DNA of 64,000 nucleotides, taken from Wuchereria bancrofti. Lineage: Eukaryota; Nematoda; Chromadorea; Rhabditida; Onchocercidae. The stretch spans positions 1,782,399 to 1,846,398 of the forward strand of contig SSBO01000001.1 in assembly GCA_005281725.1 (NCBI GenBank), written 5' to 3'. Shown piece after piece: positions 39,500 to 51,630 of the stretch (positions within the stretch are counted from its first letter, which is position 1; every line of letters begins with the position of its first letter). Position numbers and translations under genes: made by a program. The notes below the pieces were generated by a model. That model worked only from the letters and a program-made list of their open reading frames with translations. It was not told the DNA's origin and did no database searches.

Positions 39500-39590
39500 T
39501 GAAGGATTTTTCGATTAGAGGTATTTGCCTCTAAGCAATGATGTGCGGTTGTGACCGAAGGAGATTTTGGCGTAAGCGATAAAGGAAGGA
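39500..39590 (+). ncRNA. possible spliced-leader-RNA-like gene or pseudogene
   Basis: This G+C-richer segment stands out in A+T-rich DNA. At 39513-39520 an AG is followed by GTATTTG, which would be a splice donor after a leader of about 20-22 bases. Short stems follow: AGAGG/CCTCT at 39516-39531 and CGGT/ACCG at 39545-39557. At 39562-39570 GATTTTGG resembles an Sm-binding site. The stretch from TGACC at 39552 through TGGCGTAAGC near 39578 resembles, as I recall it, the middle of nematode SL1 RNA, with several mismatches. The canonical 22-nt SL1 leader is absent. It could be a divergent SL RNA, a decayed copy, another small nuclear RNA, or a chance similarity. Confidence 0.3.
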
Positions 39591-40636
39591 AAATGAGCAT
39601 TCAAAATTGTAGAATGAATAATGTTGCTATGCATTATCTAATTTAGCACATTTATCTCTAATCAATTTTATCACTACATAATAAAGCCTTCCACGAATAT
39701 TCGTAGATGCTAACTATTGCTCATGTGTTCAAGTAAACATTAAGCTTTACGAAATATTATAACTCTAAAAGTAAATGTTAAACACAATATGCATATAGAA
39801 CCTATATACCATCGCTTGGTTTGTTCGTTACAGTCGGCTTATCAAGCTATTAATTATTATGACTTGTCAAACTATTAAGCCAAAAAAAACTTGTTCATTG
39901 TGTGATGATGGCAATGATAGGAGATAAGATGAGAATAAAGATATGTCACTTATTACCATAAATATAAATCACTTTAGTTATTTCGCAGTAATAAAAAAAC
40001 ATCCAATTCTAAATAGAAATAATATAATGTTCACTTCATTGTAATACAATGTTAACTTCAATCAGAAAATTTTTTATTTATTCAAAATTGAATGACAAAA
40101 GCAGTCTTTTTGTTTTCGTTTCCTTTGCATTTTACAAAGAACCTGAACTGAAACAAAGAAGAATTGTTTATCAGTTGAAGCAAACAGCTAGGAAATTCAA
40201 AATATTTGAACCATCTTTTAAGGAACTGTAATAACCCTCCTTGACTATCAGAACGAAATCACAAACCGTCATAACGTTAAAGTTATAAGAGAAAATCTTA
40301 TACCTTATTTAACACGAGTTTAAAGACTTCAGCTTGTTTCTACTGACAATTCTGGATTATGAAAACCAAATAATAATTTCATAAAATTTCTAAGCTGCGT
40401 CTAATCTAATCCGAAATCGGATGACAAGTTTGAATTTGAAGAAATCGAAGTTATGAGCTAAATTCATTTCTCAAGTCACATTTACCTTAACATGAGAGCC
40501 AGAAAAAATGCCAGATAAAAATCGACGTTACTCAATCCTATAGAAGTCTTCAAAATCAATAGTAATAGCGATCTCATTTCATGTCAACAGAACAGCATAT
40601 GAATATAATGCAAAGAATAATTCAAAAGTTTTCTAA

Positions 40637-42859
40637 TTAATACATATGCTCCGCATTGTTATTTCGTGGCATTTTGATTTTCTCGAAATTTTTTGTAATC
40701 ATATCATGCAGTGTAGCAAAGTGATTGCGCATTTCGGTTAGCACAAGACGAATATTGATGAACTGCTTTTCATCCATATCCAAAATGGCTCGACGATAAT
40801 CTTCCTGAATAGAACTTTATGGATTTTTTCTCTTGCAAAACATAAGAACGAACAAAGATAAGTTCTAAATATCATCCTTGATAGCTTGTACATTAAAGTT
40901 ACACAGCGCATACATAACCAGCGCAAAGCGAAATTTTGAAATTTTAAGTATAAATACTCAAGCATAACTTACAACATGTGGATACTTGGCTACTTTAGTT
41001 ACCAAACGAGCACGGCTAACGAAATACCGAGACATCTGGTCAAGAAATGATGCTGCTTCAGCTTCTACAGTACGCACCTGAAAAATTCAAATTTCAATCA
41101 TATCCAAGTTTCATGTGTATTTTGATTGACTATAAACCTTAGAATTTAAAGACATGACTCAAAATTTACCACACATTGCAATGAACGATGACGAAACAGA
41201 AAAAAAAGTATGCTTGGATTTCAAAAATAGAAATTCTAAGAAGCAGGACCTCACTCAGAGTCTCTTCCTGTATAGATACCCCAAAATTGTTGCCATCTTC
41301 AATACGTGGAATCAAAAACAAGATCCACATTTTTACCTGAAAAACGTCAACTCACATTTAACAAAATTTTTCAGATTATAATGCTGCTTGACTATAAAAA
41401 AGTAAAAGGTCAAATTGCTGAAAATCTGAAACTTTGTTATTCTATCGTAAAAAAAAAGAAAAAAATACAAATCTAAAGTGAACCTTGTTGACCGCTTCAA
41501 CCGAATCACGAAGTAAAGGCCGTGTGATATCGGTGAGACCAGCAAGCTTTTCGTTACATTTAACAGTTCCGCTTATAAAACCATAGACTGAAGTGCCTGA
41601 AAACGTGTATCTTTTTATTATGTATTAATAACACGGCATACAGTATTCTTTCAGTTGGACAATCTTTTTCATTATTAATTTTGAAAATTACTGAATTTAG
41701 TCAAACAGATGCTTTGACACTTCTTAGTCATTGCTAAAATCATGAAGTACTAGGTCTAATAAGTGAGAGAAAAATATTGCTTTATCAGCCTGGTTAGTAA
41801 AAGCACTAATAAATACACACGCTACTACTATTATTTTAAACGTACTATCATATGAAGCTTCCGAAACACTGAATCTCCTATGCCACGCAGCTGTCACCAA
41901 AGTGTTAAAAGACATAAGTGCACCAATAAATACACAAAATATAAATTAAAGATAACCATGAAAAGATTGAATATTGGCATCAATTTTCCTCTTTTTTTTC
42001 AGAATCCTATCATCATTTTCATGTTCAGTTGAGCTTCTGTCATTCTGCAACATATTATTTTTAATGAATCTAATAAAAAAAGAAAATTTTCAGAAATACA
42101 ATAATAACAATTTTAAATTCAAGAACTACCACATATTCGGTTAGTTGTTCTGAGTATGGAATTCCTAAGTCAATATTCGGTAAAACTTCTGGCAGTCGCT
42201 CATACGAGAACTGCTCGTCCTGAAAAAGATAATCAAAATAAATAGATAAGTTAAAATAAGATATTCGTACCAAGTAGTAAAATACCCAGGATGAAAAAAA
42301 AAAATGTGAAAATCAACTAGTGAACAAATATGCCTTCACAGAAAACTACTTCAAATTTTGCGAGTCTCTTATCATGCCAATTTAATTCAAATTCAAAAAT
42401 GAATAACAAGTACACTTGGGAACAAACCAACCTCAAGTAGATTATTAAACTCCAGTACCTTCTTCGGGAATTCTTCTAGTACAATTTTTTCCGCTTGTTT
42501 CATTAAATTTGTTTTGTAAGCATCGAGCTGAAACTAATTTGAGAATAACATTTTGAAAGAGATCATGGAGAACTGAAACGCTTACGTGCTCCAATCCCTC
42601 TTTATTATTCGCCACTTACTCCCACTCCAAGTTAAATTCATATGACAACTGTTCATTTACTCTGCGCTCCAATTGCGCTCGGACCAGCAGCTCATATTGT
42701 TAGTAAAACAAATTGTACTGGGATGGCAATTTTCAATTCGATGCTTTTATTTGAATCTCCTTTTCAACTTTATGATATCGAAATGATTTATTATTTACCA
42801 ACTCAATTTAAACTTACACCACGAGCAGCTGCACTCTTCTGCTTTTTTTCAGACAACAT
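40637..42859 (-). CDS. psme-3: proteasome activator complex subunit 3 (PA28-gamma / REG-gamma)
   Basis: PA28-gamma forms a heptameric ring that caps the 20S proteasome in the nucleus and opens its gate for ubiquitin-independent degradation. Eight exons in coding order: 42859-42818, 42527-42432, 42219-42130, 42044-41957, 41596-41484, 41336-41250, 41077-40973, 40804-40637. They total 789 nt, 262 residues, with all junctions GT-AG and in frame. Residues 15-46 match the N-terminal helix (FPKKVLEFN). A nuclear-signal-like KKKRK is at 92-96. The activation loop RIEDGNNFGVSIQEE is at about 154-168. The C-terminal helices include SRYFVSRARLVTKVAKYPH and end in MY, the position that docks into the 20S alpha pockets. 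The length is close to the mammalian 254. The 14-codon first exon is chosen because its strong donor joins the next acceptor in phase 0; an acceptor (TTTTTAG) lies 15 bases before the ATG. It lies 658 bases downstream of MITD1 on the same strand. Confidence 0.95.
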
Positions 42860-43517
42860 CATGCAGCATAAGCCTAAAAATTGAACAAAATGAAATTCTT
42901 AAATTCAACAGGACAAATCCAACAGGTAACTATCACACAACACGAGGCTAAAGAACAAGGAAATATTGAAACTCTTCCTTAATATATCCACTTTCTACAA
43001 AACTGTTTATGAAAAGATTCTCCCAAATTACATATTCAAGAAAAATTCCCTCACAACTAAGCAAGGAAACAAAGCAAAACAAACTGGCATATTTGGTCTA
43101 CTAACCAGGCGCAAACGGATAAACAGATCAAAGGGTTTCAGATATTTATTATCACTTTTTTAACTCATAATATATGTCAAATTTCCGGTATACCCCATTT
43201 AACTTTTTCATATTAAGTGAAATAAAAAATCATCTTGATAACGATTAACTCTGTCATTTAAGAAAATAACAATGCAAAATCATACGCCTTAAATCCAAAA
43301 AATGTACAGCTGTATATACCGAGATGAATCCTCAGTGATTAAAACGAAAAAGAAAATTACAGGAAGAGGAAATATACATTTGAAATAAGATCAAATCATC
43401 AAAACAGCTTCATCCACGTATAAACAATATAACTATAATTCCCGTTGACCTTACTTTCAAGCCATCGAAAAGACAAATATAATAAGAAGAACAGAAATGT
43501 TATCATGACGAAAACTA
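42860..43517. other. gap between MITD1 stop and PA28-gamma start
   Basis: About 660 bases between two minus-strand genes. It should hold the MITD1 3' UTR and a trans-splice site for PA28-gamma: on the minus strand TTTTTAG ends 15 bases before the PA28-gamma ATG at 42859. No independent gene is seen. The plus-strand frame at 42966-43163 has no supporting features. Confidence 0.55.
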
Positions 43518-45117
43518 CTAAGGCTGTTTGAATCTGAAAATATCAATGCTGGTCTCGTGACATTTCCTTAGGTTCAAATCACACGAACCAATTTCACAAT
43601 GTCCTACACTTTGGAAATAATTTAATCCACGTCCAATTTTCACTACCCAGCCATTGCTGAACCTAAAAACAAACCTTCAGCGAACAAAACAATATACGAA
43701 TAATGAATATGCAGATAAAAAAAAAAACCTTCCCAGCTCAATGATATTAGATTTGCATTTTGTATCATCCTAAAAATCTGGAGTATGAGAATATGCCTTC
43801 AAATGAAACCTGCCTGATTTCTCGGTCATGAAAATTCTCATCGTAACAAATATCCAACTCGATATCACGGCACGCTAAACTACCTTTCAGCTGTTGCAGT
43901 AAACCTTCTGCTCTGACATCGTAATGTGTCCACAGACGTATTGTTTTTAGATTTGGTGCATGAAGGACGAACAATTCGCAGAATCGCACGAAATTCAAGA
44001 CCTGAAATAAATGTTCAACTTTTTCAAATCAGGATAATCCTTAACTGATAATAAACTTCTATTTCTTAAATTAAGTTTATCCAAATTTGATTTTTAATCC
44101 TTACCCTCCATCTATTGCCCACTTTGTCTAAGTTTCGTTAAACATACTTGATATGGCAGTATAATGTAGGCATCTCGAACATTGATTTCTGTGAGATCAT
44201 TGTCCGCGCATCGTTTGAAAATTCTTTCATACCCGAAACCAGTCTGCAGATCAGCAACCCGTTCTTCACAAAATCAAATAAAAAATTTACGATCCAACAA
44301 ATACAACTTTCTTCCCGGCACCCGAGCAAAAGCAATCCTCAGCTCCAAGTGGCGAGCAAAACTTGATAACAAAATACATATTTTAAGCAGAATATGGGTA
44401 ATCAAATCTTGTAATTATGCAGTATTAACTATAAATGTGCAAACCACAAATTTCACTACTATGGAAATCTTGAAAAAAAATTCACAAAAGTTTGTAAACT
44501 AGAAGTCTAGTAATTTTTCTGACAACTCAATTCAACAGCTACGTAAATTAGAACGATAAAATTTTATGCTTAACTAATATATTTGAGAAAGTTAAGCCAT
44601 ACATCGTTATGCATGATATGTATCTGCTGCACTAAGAGTATTTCTGGCTTCATTTGTCCTTTTAGTACCTCTGCTCTAGTCAAATATTTTGATATTCTTT
44701 CCCGTAGAACTTCTCTGGCACTTTCCACTGTATCTTCACCTGAAATGAACGGCATCACCTAAGTTTCCTATCAATTACACTAACATTAATAAGTGAAACA
44801 AAAGTTTTGCTTCGCAAATATAAAATTAATAACCCGTAAATGTTAATGTTTTTTGAGAAACAAGACTGCTTCCGAAATTCCGACTTCGATCAATTTCCAT
44901 GTTAATCTGCTAATATTTTTCTTTCAGAAACCAAAAAGAAATCCTTGAATTCAATCAGTTTACCAATGAGAGAAGAAATTAACTTACATGACAAAGCCCC
45001 AAGCAACAAAGTGATACCCTCTGTATAATTTTCCACCGCTTCATCTTTTTTGTTGTCTCGATCAAGAGCAACTGCTTTTTGTAAGATTGGTTTACTTCTG
45101 TCAATAAAAGATTGCAT
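43518..45117 (-). CDS. MIT domain-containing protein 1 (MITD1)
   Basis: MITD1 binds ESCRT-III tails through its MIT domain and membranes through a phospholipase-D-like C-terminal domain, and works in midbody abscission. Five exons in coding order: 45117-44988, 44739-44603, 44243-44148, 44001-43814, 43662-43518. They total 696 nt, 231 residues (human about 249). Residues 1-70 are the MIT three-helix bundle ([32 protein letters not shown]). From about 90 the C-terminal domain shows [30 protein letters not shown] at 179-184, [16 protein letters not shown] and CHETSIDIF, each close to the human protein. The PLD-like fold lacks HKD catalytic motifs, as in the family. The junction after HDREIR only keeps frame and homology if intron 4 starts with GC (43813-43812), a GC-AG intron. 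The ATG at 45117 is the first in frame. Confidence 0.93.
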
Positions 45118-46506
45118 GATCAATAATTCTGTCAATTTCCATTTGTTGTTCCTTCAAATATCTTCATGCTAAATAGAAATTTCCGTTAGTTAATGAAAAG
45201 TTACACAAAGGGCAGATCAAAAGACTTGCCATGAACTTACCACCTTAACCACAAAATATATAACAGTTGAGAAAAGGTAGTTGAGAAAATATCACACTTA
45301 AACATGCAATGTAAAGAAGGAAAAACTAAAGTATGGAGAGAGAAACTTGCATTATAAATTGTTTGTAAATTTTATTCTGAAGATTTTTTAATTAAAAAAA
45401 AAAGACATTCTCTCTCAATTATTAGCTGTCATCATTATATTTACAGTGCCTTGCAAATCCTTCTCGTCTCTTCAATTCAAATATCTTCTATATATCATTA
45501 CATAAATGGCTGTGCATGCGAAACATTATCAATCCGTAATAGTTTGCACATTCTAACATGTTTTAGTCCCCTTCAAAAAAACCACTATTTATCTAATCCA
45601 AATATTATTCCATTTCTTTATGCATTTTTTCCAAAACAATTTTCTATCCATTTCGCAAATTATTTGTAAGTAATAAATGAGAAATTAAAGAAATGATAAG
45701 ATGACGAAATAGGAGAGATGCATGTAACATTTCAACAATAATATAAATCATCTCACTTTTCTTAATCTATCATTTATATGTACTTATCCTTACGTTTATC
45801 GTACGCGTTACTCACATAGAACTTATCTGTTACATATAAATAAACTTATGGTACGAAAAACTTAAACACTCCACCCGAACCCGCTACTTACATTCTACAA
45901 TGATGACTCGGCGCGATTGAAGTCTCTTTAAGTGACAGTAATAGGTACTTCAGTTGGGACGCTTTGAAAATTGTTGTCCCGGGAATTGCTTGATTTTTGA
46001 ACCGTGCGATACTAATTAGCTAATGGCGATATTATTACTTAATCTCAGGAGTGATCTAGTGATGATATTATTAATTTAATATTTGCCAAATTAAAAAAAA
46101 ATTGAAATTTGTTCTGAAAATGCTCATTAATATTATATGAGTTGCAATATTTAATTGCTTTGAGCTATTTGTCAATTTCATTTCTGAGTTTGTTGATACC
46201 AGATTACATATTTTCCAAAATGTCTTTCCATGTTTGTTTTCTTTCTTCTTACTTCTTAATTTTTTATCTCAATATTACTTTTGTCTTTTAGTTATCAGCT
46301 AAAATCAGAGATAACATTACATTTTTTCTGTTTATTTTTTGTATTTGTCGATGTTTTTGTTTTTTTTGCTCAAAATTTCATCACATATTCCGAATTTTTA
46401 TTTATTATTCTGTAGAATAAAATACATCTATTTGTCATTACTCTCAATCTATAGTCGACTGACCGTCAGTTGAAATCTTCACCATGACAACGTTACCGGT
46501 GTTTAT
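45118..46506. other. divergent promoter region between MITD1 and the tectonic gene
   Basis: The genes point away from each other, so this 1.4 kb should contain both promoters. Bases 45880-46010 have more G+C and CpG than the flanks and are a reasonable core for a shared promoter (inference). No coding exon or repeat is supported. Confidence 0.5.
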
Positions 46507-48983
46507 ATGTTATCATCATTTTGGACCAATGTGATGAATCTGTTTTATTATAGTGTTCTGTTAACACTCATCTATAAGCCATGTACAAGTTTCTTGAATT
46601 TTCCGAGCGATAATATCCGTAGGTAAGTGCTAAAGGAAAACATTTACCTTAAAAAATATTAGTTTTAGTTAGGAATGCATTTTTATTTTTTAGAAGACGA
46701 TTTTTTCAAAGTAAGCAATATGGTCTTTAAGTGTCAATTCTCTATGGAAATATATTAAAATATCTGAAAAAAATGTTAAATATGCTTAAAGTTAATTCTT
46801 TTTTTCTTTCTCTTATTTATAGATTACGAATACTGGATGTTATCGGTGGTTATCCAAGTTTTTTTGGTGCAATTTATGTTCATAATGATCCTAGCAATGA
46901 CGTTCTGAGCCGTACTGAGACAAAATCAAGTCGATTTATGCCACTTTCAACACTTTTACATTTTACTATTAAGTAAACTTTCAAAGCCTAACTGTTGAAC
47001 AAAGTATCTGATTTGAAAGATAATAAACTACTTTTTAACTTCTCATAAAGTTATTCCTATGTTTTTTTGTTCTTGACTTTTGATTTGTTTGTCTTATCAG
47101 ATCCTTGGATCAAAACATGTTTCTGGAAAACGTTTGATTGTCTTTTGACCTCATAACTCTAAATTTAGCTAGCAAATAGATGAAATAAAAAAAGATTTGT
47201 TGATAAAATGAAATGAAAAAGAATGTATATTTCTTTTCTTCAGAAATGTTGACTGTTCGAATTTAGCTTCTGTCAGTTCGGGATGTGAAGTGATATGCTC
47301 AAAGTATGGCTTTTTTTTTTAGTGAGTTAACTGTGAAAGCTAGATATTCGGTCTCTAAGCATCGAAATTTCGCTATGAAATCCGTTTTTTAGAACTATTT
47401 TCATCGGATGTTTCTAGTGCATTCAACATCTTATTAGCAGAGATGTTACTTTATGTGTTTGGTATTGCGAACTCTTCAGGTGATGTCATAGCTATATGCA
47501 AATATCCAGCATTTCCGACTTTTACAACCGCAGGCCAACTAACACAACTGTAGGATTGTATGATTAATTGTATAGAAATGGGTTCCTATCATGCATATAA
47601 TAAATTTCAGGAATGATCCAAACTGTACGATAAAGCAGCAAACTGTAAGTCATTACTATGCTCTTTTTCTTTTTTTGCACCAAAACTTTATCAAAATTAG
47701 TGCAGTCACCTACTGCATCCTGAAACATCAGTTCTTAGAAGTAGTTGCCGTATGCTCGTTGAAGCGTTTAATAAGACTTGACGATTAATTAATTAGTAGA
47801 TGCTTAACATTATGAGCATCGTCAACTAATTAATCATCAAGTTTTACTTGCATTTTACTGTTTTTGTAACTAAAAGTGGAGGCGCGCTAATTAAGCAATC
47901 CACAATTTTCTTGTTTAATTACTGGGACCAAGAAGGAAACTTATTAAAGGCAGCGTTCGAAAAAGAAACTATCGGTAGTTATGTTTTCGGCGATGAAGTA
48001 CGTATCAGTGGCCAGTTATCACTCTTAAGGCCAGGTAATTTTAAATGTGAATGTGGGTTGATATTTATTATTTGATACTCTTTACGGTTCTTTTGAAGTC
48101 CTTTTTGAGTATTTCACAAGCAGTTTTGTGAAATGGGTAATTTTTCAGCAGTTATTTGGTAAGAAAATTCTAACTTTAGATACCAATGGGCTTTGCACGC
48201 ACCTGTATGAACAACCAATGAAGTATAAAGTAAATTATACATCTAGTTGCCGATGGCACTTCCATACAGAAAAGGTTGCATTTTTACTATTCTTAGGATA
48301 ACATTGTTACATTATTGTTTCTGATGGCTATAAAAAATACAAGTTCAGGGTTGTGATGTCAATAATCTCGTGAAATTCCTTTCGAATCAAATGAATGGTA
48401 CCGAAGTATGTGACCAGACCGGTGATCAGTGCGTCGTGCCAATCTTAATGTGAGGAATAATTAATTATTCATTAATCGTAACAGTAATTAAATGCCTAAA
48501 TACTTCGTTCATACTTATCCGCTCACAAATATTCAATGTAAGTACATTATGGGATGTAGAAGTTGTTAAATTAAATTGTACTAAAAATTTCAAGTGAGTT
48601 TGGATGATACTTTTGCGTGTTAGCATCTCATATTTGGGAATTTTTATTGAGCTTTTAGAGATGTGGTTACTGCATCAAGTGATCAAAAATGTGATAATTA
48701 CTCTGTAATGAGCGTTCGTGTAGCTACTCAGAAAGGATCGATTCTGGGAGCGCTAATCGAGTGAGTTTTTTTTATTTATGTATCATACTGAATGTAGATC
48801 AGTTCCTCTAAGAAGTTCTTCTAAGATTAGTTCCTCGAAGAAGTCTAAGAAGTTACTGACTGACCAATTTACCCTCATAATTAGGTTTTTAAGCTGCTAC
48901 TAGAAGTTCTACGGTATTATTTCAGCATTACTTCTGACAGAAATTTCAATGAGCATTTGGGAGAATATGAAATCTTTATTTAA
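46507..48983 (+). CDS. tectonic-family transition-zone protein (3' end uncertain)
   Basis: Tectonics act in the ciliary transition zone (MKS/NPHP complex); in nematodes cilia occur only on sensory neurons. Exons: 46507-46622, 46823-46972, 47244-47303, 47441-47479, 47611-47644, 47842-48034, 48180-48274, 48349-48449, 48659-48760, 48926-48983. They give 315 residues ending at TAA 48981-48983. An N-terminal hydrophobic segment (FYYSVLLTLIY) acts as signal peptide; an in-frame ATG at 46534 is an alternative start. The cysteine block CSKDVTLCVWYC followed by NDPNC keeps the C-x6-C-x3-C and DPxC spacing of the tectonic signature. Later features match too: YVFGDEV, GLCTHLYEQP, and YSVMSVRVATQKGSI. 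Exon 6 has a weak acceptor. The frame runs into a stop where family members continue. Two exon-like segments downstream (49625-49732 and 49904-50060) join in frame and end in a hydrophobic tail (FFVLIPLFMLLLFH), typical of a membrane anchor. The true 3' structure is unresolved. Confidence 0.6.
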
Positions 48984-49624
48984 AGGAAAAAATATCACTT
49001 ATCATATTGTAGATTGGTAGGTTTCATTGTTAGCTTTCTTAAATTTTTTGCACTGAACTACGGTTGTTGTCTTCTTGCTAAGACATTAATGCTTTTAACT
49101 CATTGAATAACTTTTGACTCGTTCGATCATTGAATCTATTTCTCCGTCGATCCTGCAATCTGAATGCTTCTCGACGTCGACACTACTAGTAAACTTGTAA
49201 TTCTATTACTCATTTACATCATCAAATTAATCGACTCAAAATGAATAAAAAAAAAGAAAGCATAAAGAAACTCCTTTTTATACCATTTTTCCCTTTTTTG
49301 ATCCGGTTGTTTTTCATCGTTGTAACTTCTGACTTCTATTTTCTTTTGTCGAAGCTACTTAATATTGTTTTCCGTTGTTCAGTTGAGCTCCATTTCACCA
49401 AGCTGCTTAATGGCTACCTCGTTTGTGTGAACAAAAAAAAATTTGTATCTGTACTAGATAAAAATTTGGTTTGGTTTTTCCAATAATTTTCTTTTCCTGA
49501 TTTAAGTAAGATCTCTCAACTTCGGAGAACCGTTTCGGAACGAAGAGAATGTAAAAAAAACCTCCCTTTGTGAAACCTGAAAGTACTTTCCTACTTAAAA
49601 TTATCATCTTCATGAAATTTTTAG

Positions 49625-50060
49625 ATTCCTACCATCTTCGAACAAGTGTCGCGAGAACTACTGCATTCTGACAACAAAAATATCATTCGAAGAGGTTACG
49701 CAACGATTCTTGAACAAAATGAAAATGTCGAGGTAATTAATATAACCAATATGAAAATGCCAAAATGTAGAGAAAATTCAAGTAACGATCTTAGATATAA
49801 AAATGACACTGTAGTCAGTGTAGTAAACACACTACAGCTTGATTTTTAGCACAGTGCAGAATTCATTCTAGTGTTTCAGTCCCGATAATAAGCATTTTTG
49901 CAGATATGAGAATAGTGAAGGTCGCTTCCGATGTCCATCCGAAGTAACATGTCCAGCTGAATTATTTTATTTCTTGAACACTTTTGATGTTGGAGAATTT
50001 TCAGCACAATTTTTTGTGCTAATACCTCTCTTTATGCTACTTTTATTCCATATGTCATAG
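49625..50060 (+). CDS. probable last exons of the tectonic gene
   Basis: Two splice-bounded segments, 49625-49732 and 49904-50060, join in phase. The first, after acceptor TTTTTAG, carries NKCRENYC. The second, after TTTTTGCAG, carries cysteines (FRCPSEVTCPAE), then a C-terminal hydrophobic anchor and stop at 50058-50060. Cysteine pattern and tail suit the end of a tectonic. How they connect to exon 10 is not solved. One path reads a possible exon near 49385-49422 after the acceptor GTTGTTCAG, but it still needs a way past the stop at 48981. Confidence 0.45.
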
Positions 50061-50466
50061 AAAGATGTTGAGCCTATATCTGAAGTTTCTTTCTCGCACT
50101 ATTGCTAACAAGTATAAACATGTAATTATGAAAACATTTACAAAATATGGTTCAAAAATGCTTAAACATGTAGTTCCTTTCTTCCGGAGAAAACCATGAT
50201 TATTTTGAAACAGAAATAATCATGAAAGTGGTTAATTTAACCACGTCACTTCATCTGAATCCTTTTCTTTTATCAATGATAATTACTGAATCACAAATGG
50301 AAATAAAAAAAACATAAAGTTCCTATAACGTAAAATGCAACTGTTTATAATATCTACTTCGATTGTTTGTTCACACCATGATTTACTGAGGCATTTGTTC
50401 GATCAGCCCACGTATTTTTATTTTTTTTTTGTGCTTTTCGACGTTGATCTCGTACGAACTGAAAAG

Positions 50467-50535
50467 AAAATGGGAGCGATTAAAAATGTTAAGAGGTGTT
50501 TAAAAATGTTAAAATGGGAGCGATTAAAAATGTTA
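50467..50535. repeat. 25-base direct repeat
   Basis: The 25 bases at 50467-50491 (beginning AAAATGGGAGCGATTAAAAA) recur exactly at 50511-50535. The spacer includes a further partial TTAAAAATGTT copy. Confidence 0.8.
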
Positions 50536-51630
50536 TCTCTTAACATTTTCGATAAATTTTTGAAGTTTATAATTACTGTGTCTACTTCCTAAATACTCAT
50601 TTTGAATATCGGTTTTGCATATAATATTCTATAAAGGATTTGCATCTAACGCTTCGTATCTGTATATGGAGTCGATTCGAATGTCATGACAAATATTCTT
50701 TCCGAGCACCCAACTTTCTCGTATCACTCTGACAAAGTGCATTTTCATCTTTCCAGAAAATTATACCACAGCCTATCTTTACCCTAGTGGTAATATCAAC
50801 GAACTAACCCTTTTAATTCCTAAACGTATTTTGCTCCATTTTGGTTGTATTTCTTCTATTGTTCGAGTCCTGCGAAAATTTTTGGCTAATTTTGCAACTC
50901 TATTATCTGTTTCATCGATAAAAAATTCAACTTTGAAATTAGCATTCGTATCCATCCTCTAAAAAGTGGGATGAAATTACTGAATTCGATATTCTAACAA
51001 ATACGTGGATAAAACTGGGGAAGAAAAAAGCTGAAATTAGAGAAGCATGAACCATATTAACATATATAACACTGCCGGAAACCCTTAAAAGGTCACCTGT
51101 CAACAAAGAAGAAAAAAGAAACTGGCATGAGCTGATCTTTGGCCGCTTAGTTCAATTTTGCTACCAAATGCGACAGTATGTAAAATTGAAAGATAGCATG
51201 AGGAAGTGTTAACGACAGAGAAGACATAGAGATATGATAATCAGGAATTAAGCATATGAAGATAGTATATAATTTATGGAATGCTAAGGTGGAAATGTTT
51301 GAAAAGATGGGATAGATTTGTGATTATTTCTAACTTCTCATTGAAAAAATTAAAAATTGAGAATAATAGAAGTGAAACTTTGGAAGAGACATTAGAGAAT
51401 GAGAGTGATGAGAAATAATGGACAATGTCGACAATAGAGTTAGGATAAGCGTGATGTTTCGGTCTTAATCATTTATATGGATTGCTTGGTGACAAATGAC
51501 AGGATGGAAGTTGGCTGTTAAGTGATATTTGTACTTTTTTCTTTTAACATTTCAATGCTTGTATTATATGATATAATAATATAATGTAATTTAATATGAT
51601 ACATGTTATATAATATAGACGTACATATGT

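Larger units (their letters stand above)
32001..40636. other. intergenic region with degenerate repeats
   Basis: No protein gene recognised in 8.6 kb between the globin start and the PA28-gamma 3' end, both on the minus strand. The region holds three pairs of diverged direct repeats (32026/32288, 33035/33611, 36222/37882), microsatellites at 33248, 38295 and 38450, and an SL-RNA-like segment at 39500-39590. It should also include the globin promoter near 32001 and the 3' UTR of PA28-gamma just below 40637. Confidence 0.55.

Noticed and set aside
42575..42616. Extra N-terminal exon for PA28-gamma ending GGATTGGAGCAC before GTAAG
   Set aside because: It has a stop upstream in frame and only a weak acceptor; joining 42818 directly to 42527 keeps phase with strong splice sites.
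50871..50881. tRNA B-box-like GTTCGAGTCC
   Set aside because: No T-stem, acceptor stem or anticodon arm can be formed around it.
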